A stretch of 21,406 nucleotides of DNA from Gemmatimonadota bacterium (GTDB lineage Bacteria > Latescibacterota > UBA2968 > UBA8231): assembly GCA_028875335.1 (NCBI GenBank), contig JAPPEF010000353.1, positions 1 to 21,406 of the forward strand, read 5' to 3'. Shown one piece after another: positions 1 to 8,179 of this stretch. The position numbers and the translations under genes are program-made. The notes under the pieces were generated by a model that was given only the letters and a program-made list of their open reading frames with translations, did not search any database and was not told the DNA's origin. Each line of letters opens with the position of its first letter. Positions within the stretch are counted from its first letter, which is position 1.

Positions 1-421
1 CCATGCCCTTGATCGGGTTGAGGCCGATCTGTCGTCCGTACGCGCTCGATAGCAGGGAGTATGCTTCGGCCGCTTGCGGGTTGATCTCAGTAGCCTTTTG
101 CAAATGATCGACCGTGTCTTTAAGGTGCTCAGAAGCCGCGCCTTTGTTTTCCTCGCCCGCAGCCAATAGGTGATCGGCGATGCGGTAGTCGGCCAAGGCA
201 ATGTAGTAGTGGCCCCACGCGGCTAAGCTGGTGTCAGATAAGATGCGCTCAAATGTGGCCTTAGCCGCGTACATCGCGTCGAGGGAGCCTCCGTTTTCAC
301 CAACTCGCAGCATCTGTTTGCCGCTGACGAGCAGGCTGTCGGCGGAGCTTCCCGTCGCCAGCGCACGAACAAAAGCGGCGAGCGAAAAGACAAAAGCGAG
401 CGCAAGCAAAAAGCGCGACAT
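1..421 (-). CDS. Secreted or membrane-anchored helical-repeat (TPR-like) protein, C-terminus cut by window edge
   Basis: Reading the minus strand from an ATG at 421 gives 140 codons that remain open to the window edge, so the C-terminus is missing. The first 20 or so residues (MSRFLLALAFVFSLAAFVRA) are a hydrophobic signal peptide or anchor. The rest is alanine-rich and helical. The pattern of conserved A, Y and L positions, such as WGHYYIALADYRIA and later EINPQAAEAYSLLSSAYGR, looks like TPR units, so a periplasmic protein-interaction scaffold is likely. An in-frame ATG at 427 exists, but GGAAGG sits six bases before the 421 ATG, which favours 421. The gene follows the DUF2007 gene after about 60 bp that hold a perfect 16-bp palindrome. 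The family is inferred from repeat character, not from a recognised name. Confidence 0.6.
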   Translation of the reverse strand, partial: MSRFLLALAFVFSLAAFVRALATGSSADSLLVSGKQMLRVGENGGSLDAMYAAKATFERILSDTSLAAWGHYYIALADYRIADHLLAAGEENKGAASEHLKDTVDHLQKATEINPQAAEAYSLLSSAYGRQIGLNPIKGM

Positions 422-434
422 ACGCATCCTTCCG

Positions 435-450
435 CCGACCGCGCGGTCGG
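435..450. promoter_or_regulatory. Perfect 16-bp palindrome before the secreted repeat-protein gene
   Basis: CCGACCGCGCGGTCGG reads the same on both strands. It lies between the stop of the DUF2007 gene and the start of the secreted protein, ending a few bases from that gene's GGAAGG ribosome-binding site. It could be an operator for a dimeric regulator, or an RNA hairpin that limits access to the ribosome-binding site. No T-run follows it, so it is not an obvious terminator. Confidence 0.4.
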
Positions 451-482
451 TATGGTTCAATGGTTCAGGGAGACGGCTGTAT

Positions 483-812
483 TTAGGAAGTTCCGCTTTT
501 TTCGGCCCTAGCCACCCCACAACTCCAACAGTCCGTAAACGCCCCCGGGCACTCCTCGCCGCACGCGGCGCAGGTCCACGGTTCTCCGTCTTCCGCAGCC
601 GTTGCAAACAAAGTGTCGATGTGCGACTTCGCGGCCGCGGCCTGTTTATCGTCCAAGACCCACAACTCCGGCCAGCACTCAATCGGGGGCAATTCGCCCA
701 CTCCGCCGAGCAGGTGCTGACCGCGCAAAACGCATTCAATGCCCTGCGCGGCCAGCGAGTTTTTGAGATGACTGAGCATGGCCAAGTCCTGCGTGGTGTA
801 CACTCGTTCCAT
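483..812 (-). CDS. DUF2007 protein with C-terminal zinc ribbon
   Basis: A 109-residue protein. Residues 1-70 look like DUF2007, a small ferredoxin-like domain annotated as a putative prokaryotic signal-transducing protein: it opens MERVYTTQDLAMLSHLKNSL, and ELWVLDD follows near residues 49-55. The C-terminus carries a four-cysteine zinc ribbon, C81-x2-C84-x10-C95-x2-C98, with tryptophans beside it (PWTC and CWSCG). This combination recurs in the family and suggests a zinc-stabilised interaction module. AAGGAGGAAG upstream of the ATG is a strong ribosome-binding site. It lies 21 bp behind the hybrid histidine kinase stop, so it is probably the last gene of that signalling operon. Its molecular function is not established. 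Confidence 0.75.
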   Translation of the reverse strand: MERVYTTQDLAMLSHLKNSLAAQGIECVLRGQHLLGGVGELPPIECWPELWVLDDKQAAAAKSHIDTLFATAAEDGEPWTCAACGEECPGAFTDCWSCGVARAEKSGTS

Positions 813-833
813 AGTCCGCTTCCTCCTTCGGCG

Positions 834-3737
834 TTACGCGCTAGCCGCAACTCGCTCCCGCAAGGCCGGCAGCAACCGCGCCAGTTCATCCTCCAATAAC
901 GCCAAGGCCTCCTCAGCGTCGGCAAACGCTTCCTCGCGCCCGATTTCCTCTAACCGATGCGCGGCCTCGGCCGCTTCCGCCGCCCCGAAAACGTGCGCCG
1001 AGCCCTTGAGCGTATGCGCGGCCCGCCGCAACTCGGGGCCTTCCGCGCCGGCGATGTGCTCGCGGATCTGCTGTATCAACTTGGGGCACTCTGCAAAAAA
1101 CATCTCCACTAGATCGCGCAGCATGGCCTCGTCGCCGCCAACGCTTTCGAGCGCGGCGTCCCACTCGAAAGGCAAATCCACAGGCGCGAGTAGTCCGGCC
1201 TCAGCATTGGGACCGCCACCCTCCACAGCCGCGTACAGCTCGTGCGGGCGCACGGGCTTGGCCACATAACCGTCCATACCCGCCGCCAAGAAGCGGTCGC
1301 GATCGCCTTTCATCGCGTGGGCGGTCATGGCGACGATTGGGATATGCCCGCCGGTCTGTGCCTCTGCACGGCGAATGGCCGCCGTGGCCTCTAGGCCGTC
1401 CATCTCCGGCATTTGCACGTCCATCAGCACCACGTCAAAGGGCTGCGCGGCCACTTGCTCCACGGCTGCGCGGCCATTGTTCACTACCACTACAGAGTGG
1501 CCGCGCTCCTCCAACAGCCGCACGGCCACCTGCTGGTTGATCGCCCCATCCTCGGCCAAGAGGACGCGGCATCTCTCGACCGCTACCGGCTCGTCCTCGG
1601 GCGCTTCACTGTGCCTTGGGGCGTGATCATGCGTCTCCACCGGCGGGGCGGCTTCTAAAGCCACACCAATGGCCTCTAGGAGGTCGGACTGCTTGATCGG
1701 CTTGAGCAGGCTGCGGGCAATGCCCAAGGAGCGCGACCGCGCGCTGTACCCTGCTCGGTCGGCCGAGGAAAGCAGCAGCACCGGCACTTGGGCAAACGCC
1801 GCATTATCGCGGATTATCGCCACCGTTTCTAGGCCGTCCATCTCCGGCATCATCAGATCCATCAATACCAAGTCGAAGGGCCGCGCCGCGGCTTCCAAAG
1901 CTGCGATAGCAGCCGAACCGCTCTCTACGAGCTCAGCTTCCATCTCCCAGCTTTTCAGGATCTCTTTGAGGATTCGCCGATTGGTCGCATGGTCGTCGAC
2001 AACTAAGACCTTTAGCCCTCGTAGCGAGACCAGCTCGGTGCGCTTGGCCTCCGGCGTTCCCAACCCTAAACGGACCGTGCAGTAAAAGGTGCTGCCTTTG
2101 CCCTCCTCGCTCTCGACCCAGATGCGGCCCCCCATTAGCTCGACTAACTGCTGCGAGATGGCCAAGCCCAAGCCGCTGCCGCCAAAGCGCCGCGAGGTCG
2201 AGCTGTCGACTTGGCTGAAAGAGTCGAATATCCCGGCCTGTTTCTCCGGCGCGATGCCGACCCCGGTATCGCGCACCCACAGGCGCAGGCACGCGGCATC
2301 CGGCAAGGCCTCTTCCACTACAATGCCAACTTCTACTTCGCCTTCCTCGGTAAATTTGACGGCATTGCCCACCAAATTGATCACCACTTGGCGCAAGCGT
2401 CGCGGGTCGCCGACCAAGCGGTCGGGAACATCCGCGGGGATGTGGCACACAAGCTCTATGTTTTTGCTCGCCGCGTGCATGGCCAGTGTCTGCACGGCAT
2501 TGCCCACCTCGTCGCGCAGGCCGAACTCGATCTCCTCCAGCGCCAAGCGGCCTGCTTCGACTCTGGAGAAGTCGAGGATGTCGTTGAGCAGGGACAGTAG
2601 GGATTCAGCCGACTGCTGCACCAACGTCAAGTAATTGCGCTGTTGCGATTCGAGCTGGGTGCGCCCCAAGAGCTCGGTCATGCCAATGATGCCGTTCATT
2701 GGAGTGCGGATCTCGTGGCTCATATTGGCCAAAAACGCGCTCTTAGCCTGATTGGCCGCTTCGGCTTGCTCCTTGGCGGCGCGCAGGGCCTCCTGCGACT
2801 CTTCGAGTGCCAACAGGGCCTCGTGCTCGGATTGCGCCGTGGCCGCGGTTAGGCGGTATTGCTCTTGTAGCTGCTCTTCCGAGCGCCGTCTTTTTGCATC
2901 GACTCGCGAAAGCGACGCGGCGTTCCACCATATCAGCAGGGCGAAAGCCAAGATGTTGAGCAGCGTAAAGAGTGAGAAGCCAAACTCGTAGCCATAGAGG
3001 CTCTCGACCTGAATGCGCACCCAGTCGAGTAGGAGGGGAATGACAAAGGCGGCCGGCAAGAGGCGGCGCGCCACAGAACCGCCCTCTGTAGTGCTGATGA
3101 TGGTCGCGACTGGCTCGCGGTGCGGACGAGCGCACAGCAGGCCAAAGCAGAGGATGAGGAATTCGGTTGCCGTGTCGGGGACGACCGGAACGAACCCGGA
3201 TACCCCATAGAGCAGCAGCACGTTGTGGAAGTAGCTGCTCATCGACAAAAGTCCGATGACCGTCGCCGCGAGCACGCAGATGTGCGACAGATAGGCGTAG
3301 CCTCTCATTCGCACATCCATCAGCACCAAGGCCAAGCCTATTAGCAAGAAGGAAAACGCTGCATTGGGCGACATCCGAGAGACGCCCAGCTTAAAATAAA
3401 AGAGGTACGTATCGACACCCCGCTCCCAGTTGTATTGATAGCCGACTAACTTGAGCACGGCAATCACCACTACGATCGCCCCCAGCACCATGCCCGCATA
3501 TCGCCGCCAGCGGCTCAGCGGCTCGGCCTGCAACAACAAAAGCGCCGCGCCAGCCAAGATAAACTGCATTGCCACGAGCGGATGCGTCGCCACCCAACTG
3601 AGGTGCATGAAGCTTTTGAGGTATTCGTCGTCGGCGTTCCAGCCCCACAGCACTAGCGTGCCCGCGAGCACGGTTGTGGAGGCTGCCAATCGCGCCAGCC
3701 AGCCGGTCCAACTCAGGAAGCGAGGATCGCCCCCCAT
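834..3737 (-). CDS. Membrane-bound hybrid sensor histidine kinase (HisKA-HATPase-REC-REC-HPt)
   Basis: A 967-residue inner-membrane sensor with a full internal phosphorelay. Residues 15-275 contain about seven or eight hydrophobic segments and no recognised periplasmic domain; the stretch near 121-140 ([20 protein letters not shown]) resembles integral-membrane sensor regions of other bacterial hybrid kinases. A coiled coil covers about 280-330. HisKA has the phospho-acceptor H341 in [13 protein letters not shown]. The ATPase domain shows the N box (NLVGNAVKF, 454-462), DTGVGI (490-495) and GGSGLGL (519-525). The first receiver has D581/D582, D627 and K679. The second has E729/D730, D773 and K827. 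The HPt domain has H908 in [10 protein letters not shown]. All catalytic residues are present, as in BarA/ArcB-type kinases. The start lies 2 bp after the receiver gene, implying translational coupling. The stimulus is unknown. Confidence 0.93.
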   Translation of the reverse strand: MGGDPRFLSWTGWLARLAASTTVLAGTLVLWGWNADDEYLKSFMHLSWVATHPLVAMQFILAGAALLLLQAEPLSRWRRYAGMVLGAIVVVIAVLKLVGYQYNWERGVDTYLFYFKLGVSRMSPNAAFSFLLIGLALVLMDVRMRGYAYLSHICVLAATVIGLLSMSSYFHNVLLLYGVSGFVPVVPDTATEFLILCFGLLCARPHREPVATIISTTEGGSVARRLLPAAFVIPLLLDWVRIQVESLYGYEFGFSLFTLLNILAFALLIWWNAASLSRVDAKRRRSEEQLQEQYRLTAATAQSEHEALLALEESQEALRAAKEQAEAANQAKSAFLANMSHEIRTPMNGIIGMTELLGRTQLESQQRNYLTLVQQSAESLLSLLNDILDFSRVEAGRLALEEIEFGLRDEVGNAVQTLAMHAASKNIELVCHIPADVPDRLVGDPRRLRQVVINLVGNAVKFTEEGEVEVGIVVEEALPDAACLRLWVRDTGVGIAPEKQAGIFDSFSQVDSSTSRRFGGSGLGLAISQQLVELMGGRIWVESEEGKGSTFYCTVRLGLGTPEAKRTELVSLRGLKVLVVDDHATNRRILKEILKSWEMEAELVESGSAAIAALEAAARPFDLVLMDLMMPEMDGLETVAIIRDNAAFAQVPVLLLSSADRAGYSARSRSLGIARSLLKPIKQSDLLEAIGVALEAAPPVETHDHAPRHSEAPEDEPVAVERCRVLLAEDGAINQQVAVRLLEERGHSVVVVNNGRAAVEQVAAQPFDVVLMDVQMPEMDGLEATAAIRRAEAQTGGHIPIVAMTAHAMKGDRDRFLAAGMDGYVAKPVRPHELYAAVEGGGPNAEAGLLAPVDLPFEWDAALESVGGDEAMLRDLVEMFFAECPKLIQQIREHIAGAEGPELRRAAHTLKGSAHVFGAAEAAEAAHRLEEIGREEAFADAEEALALLEDELARLLPALRERVAASA

Positions 3738-3739
3738 CG

Positions 3740-4111
3740 CTAACCCGCTACGGCCGCCCGGATAGACCGAGCCAAGCTCTCGCCATCAATCTGCGTTTTG
3801 ATTAGATAGTCGCAGGCACCAGCCGCTACGGCCTCTTCGGCGAGCACTTCGTCATCGAGGCCTGTTAGGACCAGTACGGGGATATTCGGGACGGTTGCTT
3901 TGACGCGCTCGAAGGTGGCCAACTCTTGGCTGTCGGGCAGCACTAGGTCGAGGAGGATCGCGTCGATGCCGCCGGCTTCTAACCGCGCCAAACCAGCCGC
4001 TAAATGATCGACCGCTTCCACGGCAAATTCCGGTTTTAGAAAGCCCTGCAACAGACGGGCGTGAATGGGATTGTCCTCGACGAGTAGGACGGATATGGGG
4101 GAATCAGCCAT
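3740..4111 (-). CDS. Stand-alone response-regulator receiver domain protein
   Basis: A 123-residue, CheY-like single receiver domain without an output domain. Acidic-pocket residues E12/D13, phospho-acceptor D55 ([10 protein letters not shown]), T83 and K105 (DYLIKT) are all in place, so it should accept phosphate. It sits 2 bp upstream of the hybrid kinase on the same strand and is presumably its partner, either receiving phosphate from HPt H908 or acting as a phosphate sink. With no DNA-binding or enzymatic domain, its output must go through protein contacts. The gene begins 56 bp after the PhyH-family stop; I see no convincing promoter or strong Shine-Dalgarno site there, so read-through from upstream is possible. 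Confidence 0.9.
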   Translation of the reverse strand: MADSPISVLLVEDNPIHARLLQGFLKPEFAVEAVDHLAAGLARLEAGGIDAILLDLVLPDSQELATFERVKATVPNIPVLVLTGLDDEVLAEEAVAAGACDYLIKTQIDGESLARSIRAAVAG

Positions 4112-4167
4112 AGCGCGTTATTCATCCATTCGGTGGGACCGTAATCAAAGGGTGTATGAGATAACTT

Positions 4168-4971
4168 CTAGTCGTAATTGCTCGGCACGTGGTCGCCCAA
4201 AAGCCGCCGCTGCCGTGGCGTGGCCTGCGCCAACAGGGTCGTGTCGAATTGGAATTTATTCAGATAGGGTGGGTACTTCTGGGTGATGATGCGCTGGGCG
4301 TAGTGTACTTGGAGTAAGTAGCGCATCTGGTTGCTGGTATTGGCCGTGCCCCGGTGCCAGACCTCGCAGCGGAACAACACGCAGTCGCCGGCCTTGCACA
4401 AGATGCTCTGCTCCTCGACGCCCTTAAAACTGGTCTCGCCCGCACGGGGCCGCCGACCCGCGCGGTGGCTGCCCGGCACAAAGCAAGTCGGCCCCAGTTC
4501 CTCGGTCAAATCGTCGAGATAATAATGGGCCGTGGTGATGAAAATCGGAATCTCTACCTCTGGGTGATCCATGACTTCTTCGGGCAGGATCAGCGGCTGC
4601 CAGTCGGCGTGCAGGGTTTGGTCCGGGCGGCCTGGGCCAGTCATCCAAGCCGTCATGCCGATGCAGTGGCAGTCGTCGCCGTGTACTGCCTCGACTAGGT
4701 CGATGATTTCAGGTCGGTCCAAGTACTGGGCGAAGATCGGCGCGCGGTTGAACGCATTGTTGATGCTCTTGTTGATAAAGCCGTGCGCGGCCGGGTCGGT
4801 GTGGCGGTCGTAGCTTTCCTCCAGCGCGGTCAGCTCGTCCATGGCTTGGCGCAGCTCGGCGATCTCTTGCTCGTTGAGCACCTCGGGAAAATAGGCGTAC
4901 CCGTCTTCCTTCATCGCCTGCACATAGCCCTCGAGATCGGGCCGCGCCACCAGCGGCAACGCCGTTGTCAT
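4168..4971 (-). CDS. Phytanoyl-CoA dioxygenase (PhyH) family Fe(II)/2-oxoglutarate oxygenase
   Basis: A 267-residue cytosolic non-heme iron oxygenase. The N-terminus (DGYAYFPEVLNEQEIAELR, residues 23-41) is the usual PhyH opening. The iron-binding facial triad is visible as H121-x-D123 (TLHADW) and H206 (CEVWHRGTAN), with R217 placed to bind 2-oxoglutarate. GPTCFVPGSH at 160-169 is another family hallmark. Members hydroxylate varied substrates, so the substrate cannot be read from the sequence. The start lies 17 bp after the NfuA stop, behind AGGAAAGG, which suggests the two genes are co-transcribed. An Fe-S carrier beside an iron oxygenase may be coincidental, because PhyH enzymes do not use Fe-S clusters. 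Confidence 0.88.
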   Translation of the reverse strand: MTTALPLVARPDLEGYVQAMKEDGYAYFPEVLNEQEIAELRQAMDELTALEESYDRHTDPAAHGFINKSINNAFNRAPIFAQYLDRPEIIDLVEAVHGDDCHCIGMTAWMTGPGRPDQTLHADWQPLILPEEVMDHPEVEIPIFITTAHYYLDDLTEELGPTCFVPGSHRAGRRPRAGETSFKGVEEQSILCKAGDCVLFRCEVWHRGTANTSNQMRYLLQVHYAQRIITQKYPPYLNKFQFDTTLLAQATPRQRRLLGDHVPSNYD

Positions 4972-4988
4972 AGAGCCTTTCCTCGGGA

Positions 4989-5558
4989 CTAATAGTACGG
5001 GTTTTCTCCCGCGGCGTGATCCGTCGCGTCCTCTACGGCTTCCACCTCGGGCACCGCTTCCTTGATCATGCGAATGATGCCCTGTTTGAGCGTCACATCG
5101 GCTTGGCCGCAGCCCTGACAGCCCCCGCCCATCTGCACAAATACCGTGTTGCCTTTAATATCTACTAAGGTCACCACGCCGCCGTGCGAAGCCACGCCCG
5201 GGTTGATTTGGGTTTCGATGACGCGGTGGACGGCTTCGGCCACCGGGCCGCTCAGGTGCGCGGGCATCTTGCGCGGGCGCTCGATCTTGAAGCCCGAACC
5301 CATCAGCCCATCTACGTAATCCACCTTGGCTTCTGCCAACAGATCGGCACTTTCGGGATCCATGTACACGTCAAATCCCTCAAAGTGGACGACCTGATCG
5401 TCGCCGCCTATTTGCTGATCGGAGATGAACGCCAGCTTGTAGTCAACCTGCTTGGCGGGGTCGAGGCGGGCACCGATGCGCAGGCCCTTGACCGGTTTTT
5501 CACTCGCGGCGACTAGGTTGGCAATTTTCTTTTCTGCTGCTTCGGTAATGGTAATCAT
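4989..5558 (-). CDS. nfuA: NfuA-type iron-sulfur cluster carrier
   Basis: A 189-residue protein with the two-domain layout of E. coli NfuA (191 residues). Residues 1-95 form an A-type (HesB/IscA-like) domain lacking the usual cysteines, as in NfuA. Residues 103-180 form a NifU C-terminal domain with the cluster-binding C147-x2-C150 in MGGGCQGCGQADVT. Such proteins bind a 4Fe-4S cluster between two monomers and deliver it to apo-enzymes, especially under oxidative stress or iron limitation. The start is fixed by GGAGG seven to eight bases before the ATG. It is the first gene after a 71-bp gap behind pnkp, and a plausible promoter lies in that gap. The PhyH gene follows closely. Confidence 0.9.
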   Translation of the reverse strand: MITITEAAEKKIANLVAASEKPVKGLRIGARLDPAKQVDYKLAFISDQQIGGDDQVVHFEGFDVYMDPESADLLAEAKVDYVDGLMGSGFKIERPRKMPAHLSGPVAEAVHRVIETQINPGVASHGGVVTLVDIKGNTVFVQMGGGCQGCGQADVTLKQGIIRMIKEAVPEVEAVEDATDHAAGENPYY

Positions 5559-5588
5559 AGTCTATCCTCCGTTGGGGCGTACTGTTTG

Positions 5589-5618
5589 ATAATACCGAGA
5601 CAGTGGGCGGCAACGCAA
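5589..5618 (-). promoter_or_regulatory. Possible sigma-70 promoter for the nfuA-phyH run
   Basis: On the minus strand TTGCGT (5613-5618) is followed after 18 bases by TATTAT (5589-5594), about 30 bp before the nfuA start. The -10 element matches five of six consensus bases and the -35 four of six. It lies in the only sizeable gap between pnkp and nfuA, which supports a separate transcript. It is inferred from motif and position only. Confidence 0.4.
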
Positions 5619-5629
5619 GCGGCCGATTC

Positions 5630-8179
5630 CTAGAACCTCGGGTCAACCGGCGCGCTTTCCAGCGCCAAGACTCCAAAGACGCATTCGTGTACCCGGTGCA
5701 AGGGTTGTCCGGCGACAAACCGCTCCAAGCCCTCCACACCCAGCGCAAATTCCCGCAGAGCCAACGCCTGCTTGCCCTTGAGGTTGCGGCGGCGCAACAG
5801 CTCTATGCGCTCCGTGTACTCAGGCCCGTAGATCAGCCGCAAATACGCGCGGCCCCGGCACTTGAGCGCCGGCTGGACGAGGCCGCGCCCGTTGGTGCAG
5901 ACAAAATCCAAGGGCTTAGCGACGAATCCCTCACTGCCGCTGGCGGTCAATCCCTCCCACCACCGGACTACTTCGCTACTGCTGTTCATATCGTCTAAAA
6001 TCACCCGCCGGCGATCAATCGCGCACAGCAACTCCGGCTCAGCCGCGCAGAGCTTGTCCAAGGTATCCAGATGCCACGCGTGGGTCTGGTTGACGTGGAC
6101 CTGTCCCTCTGTGGCCAAGAGATGAAAAGGAGCCACTTTGAGATCCTTGAGCGAGCGTACCGGCCAGCAGTAGGGGCGATAGGCCGCGGCGTAGTGTGCC
6201 ACGGACTCGGCCCGGCCGCGGCAACGGCTCAATAGCTCGCCTACTTCCATACCCCGCGCCGCTGCCTGCTCCAGCGCCCCCACGGACGCTGCCAGCGACA
6301 TCCGCGCTGCCGCGCCCACCGCTGCGTACTGGTCTTCGAGTAGTTGCTGCGCCTTGGCCGACCAAGGCATGATCTCGGCGTCGAGTATCGCCCAGTCCGT
6401 CGCCAGCGCACTCCACAGCTCGCTGCGCTCAAAGGCCCGGCGCACGTGATCTAAGACCCCCGCTGCCAAACCCGCATCCACAAAGAAGCGGCGGCCCGTG
6501 CGCGTGTAACAGATGCCCGCGCTGCCATCCTCGACCCCAAAGCGCCGCTGCGCTGTCTCCGGCTCGCGGCAGACGATCAGCACGGCCCGCGAGCCCATCT
6601 GCTTCTCCTCGCAGACGAGTTCGCGTACGCCGCTACGGCGATAGTACGCCAAGACCTCGTCCGGGTGTTCAAGCAAGTCGAGGCGGGTGCTGGTTTGGGG
6701 TGGGGCCATCGTCGGCGGCAGATAGACCAGCCACCTATGATCAACGGCAAAGCGGCTCATCACCTCCAGTGCCGCAGCCGCCCGCTCTGCATGGACGAAA
6801 ACTCGGCCCATCAACCGCGTCTCCACGCGCCGACCTTTGGCTGAGCTCGAGTCGAAGCCTCCGACCACATCCGCTAAGTCTAGCACATCATCGCGCGTCT
6901 GTTGCACTGCCAAGGGACGGACCGGCTCGGAATACTGCGCCTTGGCCGGGACGGATACGAGTTCCAGTTCGGGATAGCGCAGCGCCGTCAGCGCGCCGCC
7001 AAACACGCAGCCAGTGTCGATATTGATCGCATTGTTGACCCATTCCGGCTGCGCCACAGGTGTGTGGCCATAGACGACGCGGGCGCGGCCCCGATACTCA
7101 GCCGCCCAGTCGCGGCGCACCGGCAAGCCAAATTCATCCTCTTCACCCGTCACGTCTCCGTACAGGGCAAATGCGCGCACGGCCCCAGAGGCGCGGCCAG
7201 CCATCTCCTCCTTCATACCCGCGTGCGCTACCACCAGCGCGCCCCCGTCGAGGACGTAGTGGCTGACTAGGCCGCCGAGAAAGGTTTCGACTTTTTTCTT
7301 GAACTCCGCGGTCTCGTCGTCAAGCTGGGTTAGCGTCTCTGCCAAGCCGTGCGTGCGTTGGACCTTTCTGCCCTGCAAGGCTCGGACCAAGCGCGCGTCG
7401 TGATTGCCCGGCACGCACAGGGCCGCGCCCGACTCCACCATGCGCATGACCAGCGCGAGGACGCCGGGGGCATTGGGGCCGCGGTCCACTAAGTCGCCGA
7501 CAAAGACGGCCTTGCGCCCCGGCGGCGGTTCCACCTTTTCCCCTGCAATGCGATACCCTAGCTGGTCGAGCAGGGCTTCAAGTTCGGCGCAACACCCGTG
7601 GACATCGCCGATGATGTCGAACGGACCGCCCTCCTCGCGGCAGTCCGGCCACAGCTTCTCCCGCACTGTTTCAACTCGCGCCACGTCGGCGGGCGCGCGC
7701 AACGCAAAGATGCGGCGAAAACCCTCGCGCTTGAGACCCTTGAGGCTGCGGCGCAACTGGCGGAATTGCCGGGGGATTACGTGGGGGGGCAAGTCGCGGT
7801 CTGTGCGCGCGGTCGCCCGCTCCTCGCAGAGAGATTGAGGCAGGTCGAAGACGATGGCCACTGGCTGGGCGTGGTAGCGCTTGGCCAGTTCTACCAGCGG
7901 CTTGCGCGCCTCGGGCTGGACGTTGGTCGCATCTACCACGGTCAACAGGCCCCGCGCCAAGCGGCGGGCAGCGACAAAGTGCAGGGCGGCGAACGCATCG
8001 TCCGTGGCCTCTAGGCTGTTTTCGTCGTCTGCGACCAAGGCGCGAAAAAAGTCCGCAGACAGCACTTCGGTCGAGAGGAAGTGCTCGCGGGCAAAGGTCG
8101 ATTTGCCCGAGCTAGAGACGCCGATTAGCACCACCAGCGAGAGATCGGGTATCGAGAGTCGAATTTTCTCGTCAGCCAC
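5630..8179 (-). CDS. pnkp: Bacterial polynucleotide kinase-phosphatase-ligase of the Hen1-Pnkp RNA repair system
   Basis: An 849-residue trifunctional RNA-repair enzyme, close to the 870 residues of Clostridium thermocellum Pnkp. The N-terminal P-loop kinase has Walker A GVSSSGKST at 20-28 and phosphorylates RNA 5'-OH ends. The central metallophosphatase shows GDVHG (191-195), GDLVDRG (228-234), GNHD (258-261), H319 and GH (371-372), and removes 2',3'-cyclic or 3' phosphates. The C-terminal ligase/adenylyltransferase has motif I lysine K526 in EEKQMGSRAV, EGFVAKP (750-756) with K755, and K773. In the characterised system the ligase needs Hen1 to seal RNA. Translation starts at GTG (8179) with AAGGGG just upstream inside hen1. 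The 8-bp overlap with hen1 implies coupled translation. Every catalytic motif appears intact. Confidence 0.94.
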   Translation of the reverse strand: MADEKIRLSIPDLSLVVLIGVSSSGKSTFAREHFLSTEVLSADFFRALVADDENSLEATDDAFAALHFVAARRLARGLLTVVDATNVQPEARKPLVELAKRYHAQPVAIVFDLPQSLCEERATARTDRDLPPHVIPRQFRQLRRSLKGLKREGFRRIFALRAPADVARVETVREKLWPDCREEGGPFDIIGDVHGCCAELEALLDQLGYRIAGEKVEPPPGRKAVFVGDLVDRGPNAPGVLALVMRMVESGAALCVPGNHDARLVRALQGRKVQRTHGLAETLTQLDDETAEFKKKVETFLGGLVSHYVLDGGALVVAHAGMKEEMAGRASGAVRAFALYGDVTGEEDEFGLPVRRDWAAEYRGRARVVYGHTPVAQPEWVNNAINIDTGCVFGGALTALRYPELELVSVPAKAQYSEPVRPLAVQQTRDDVLDLADVVGGFDSSSAKGRRVETRLMGRVFVHAERAAAALEVMSRFAVDHRWLVYLPPTMAPPQTSTRLDLLEHPDEVLAYYRRSGVRELVCEEKQMGSRAVLIVCREPETAQRRFGVEDGSAGICYTRTGRRFFVDAGLAAGVLDHVRRAFERSELWSALATDWAILDAEIMPWSAKAQQLLEDQYAAVGAAARMSLAASVGALEQAAARGMEVGELLSRCRGRAESVAHYAAAYRPYCWPVRSLKDLKVAPFHLLATEGQVHVNQTHAWHLDTLDKLCAAEPELLCAIDRRRVILDDMNSSSEVVRWWEGLTASGSEGFVAKPLDFVCTNGRGLVQPALKCRGRAYLRLIYGPEYTERIELLRRRNLKGKQALALREFALGVEGLERFVAGQPLHRVHECVFGVLALESAPVDPRF

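Noticed and set aside
435..450. Palindrome as a terminator for the DUF2007 gene
   Set aside because: No T-run follows on the minus strand, and the site abuts the next ribosome-binding site.
231..899. A 222-codon plus-strand frame
   Set aside because: It runs opposite the secreted protein and DUF2007 genes, which have good ribosome-binding sites and family motifs; its translation is low-complexity and unrecognised.
913..3765. Many long open frames on the plus strand and in other minus frames across the histidine kinase
   Set aside because: They are by-products of high GC and lack ribosome-binding sites and recognisable domains; the 967-residue kinase with all motifs explains the region.
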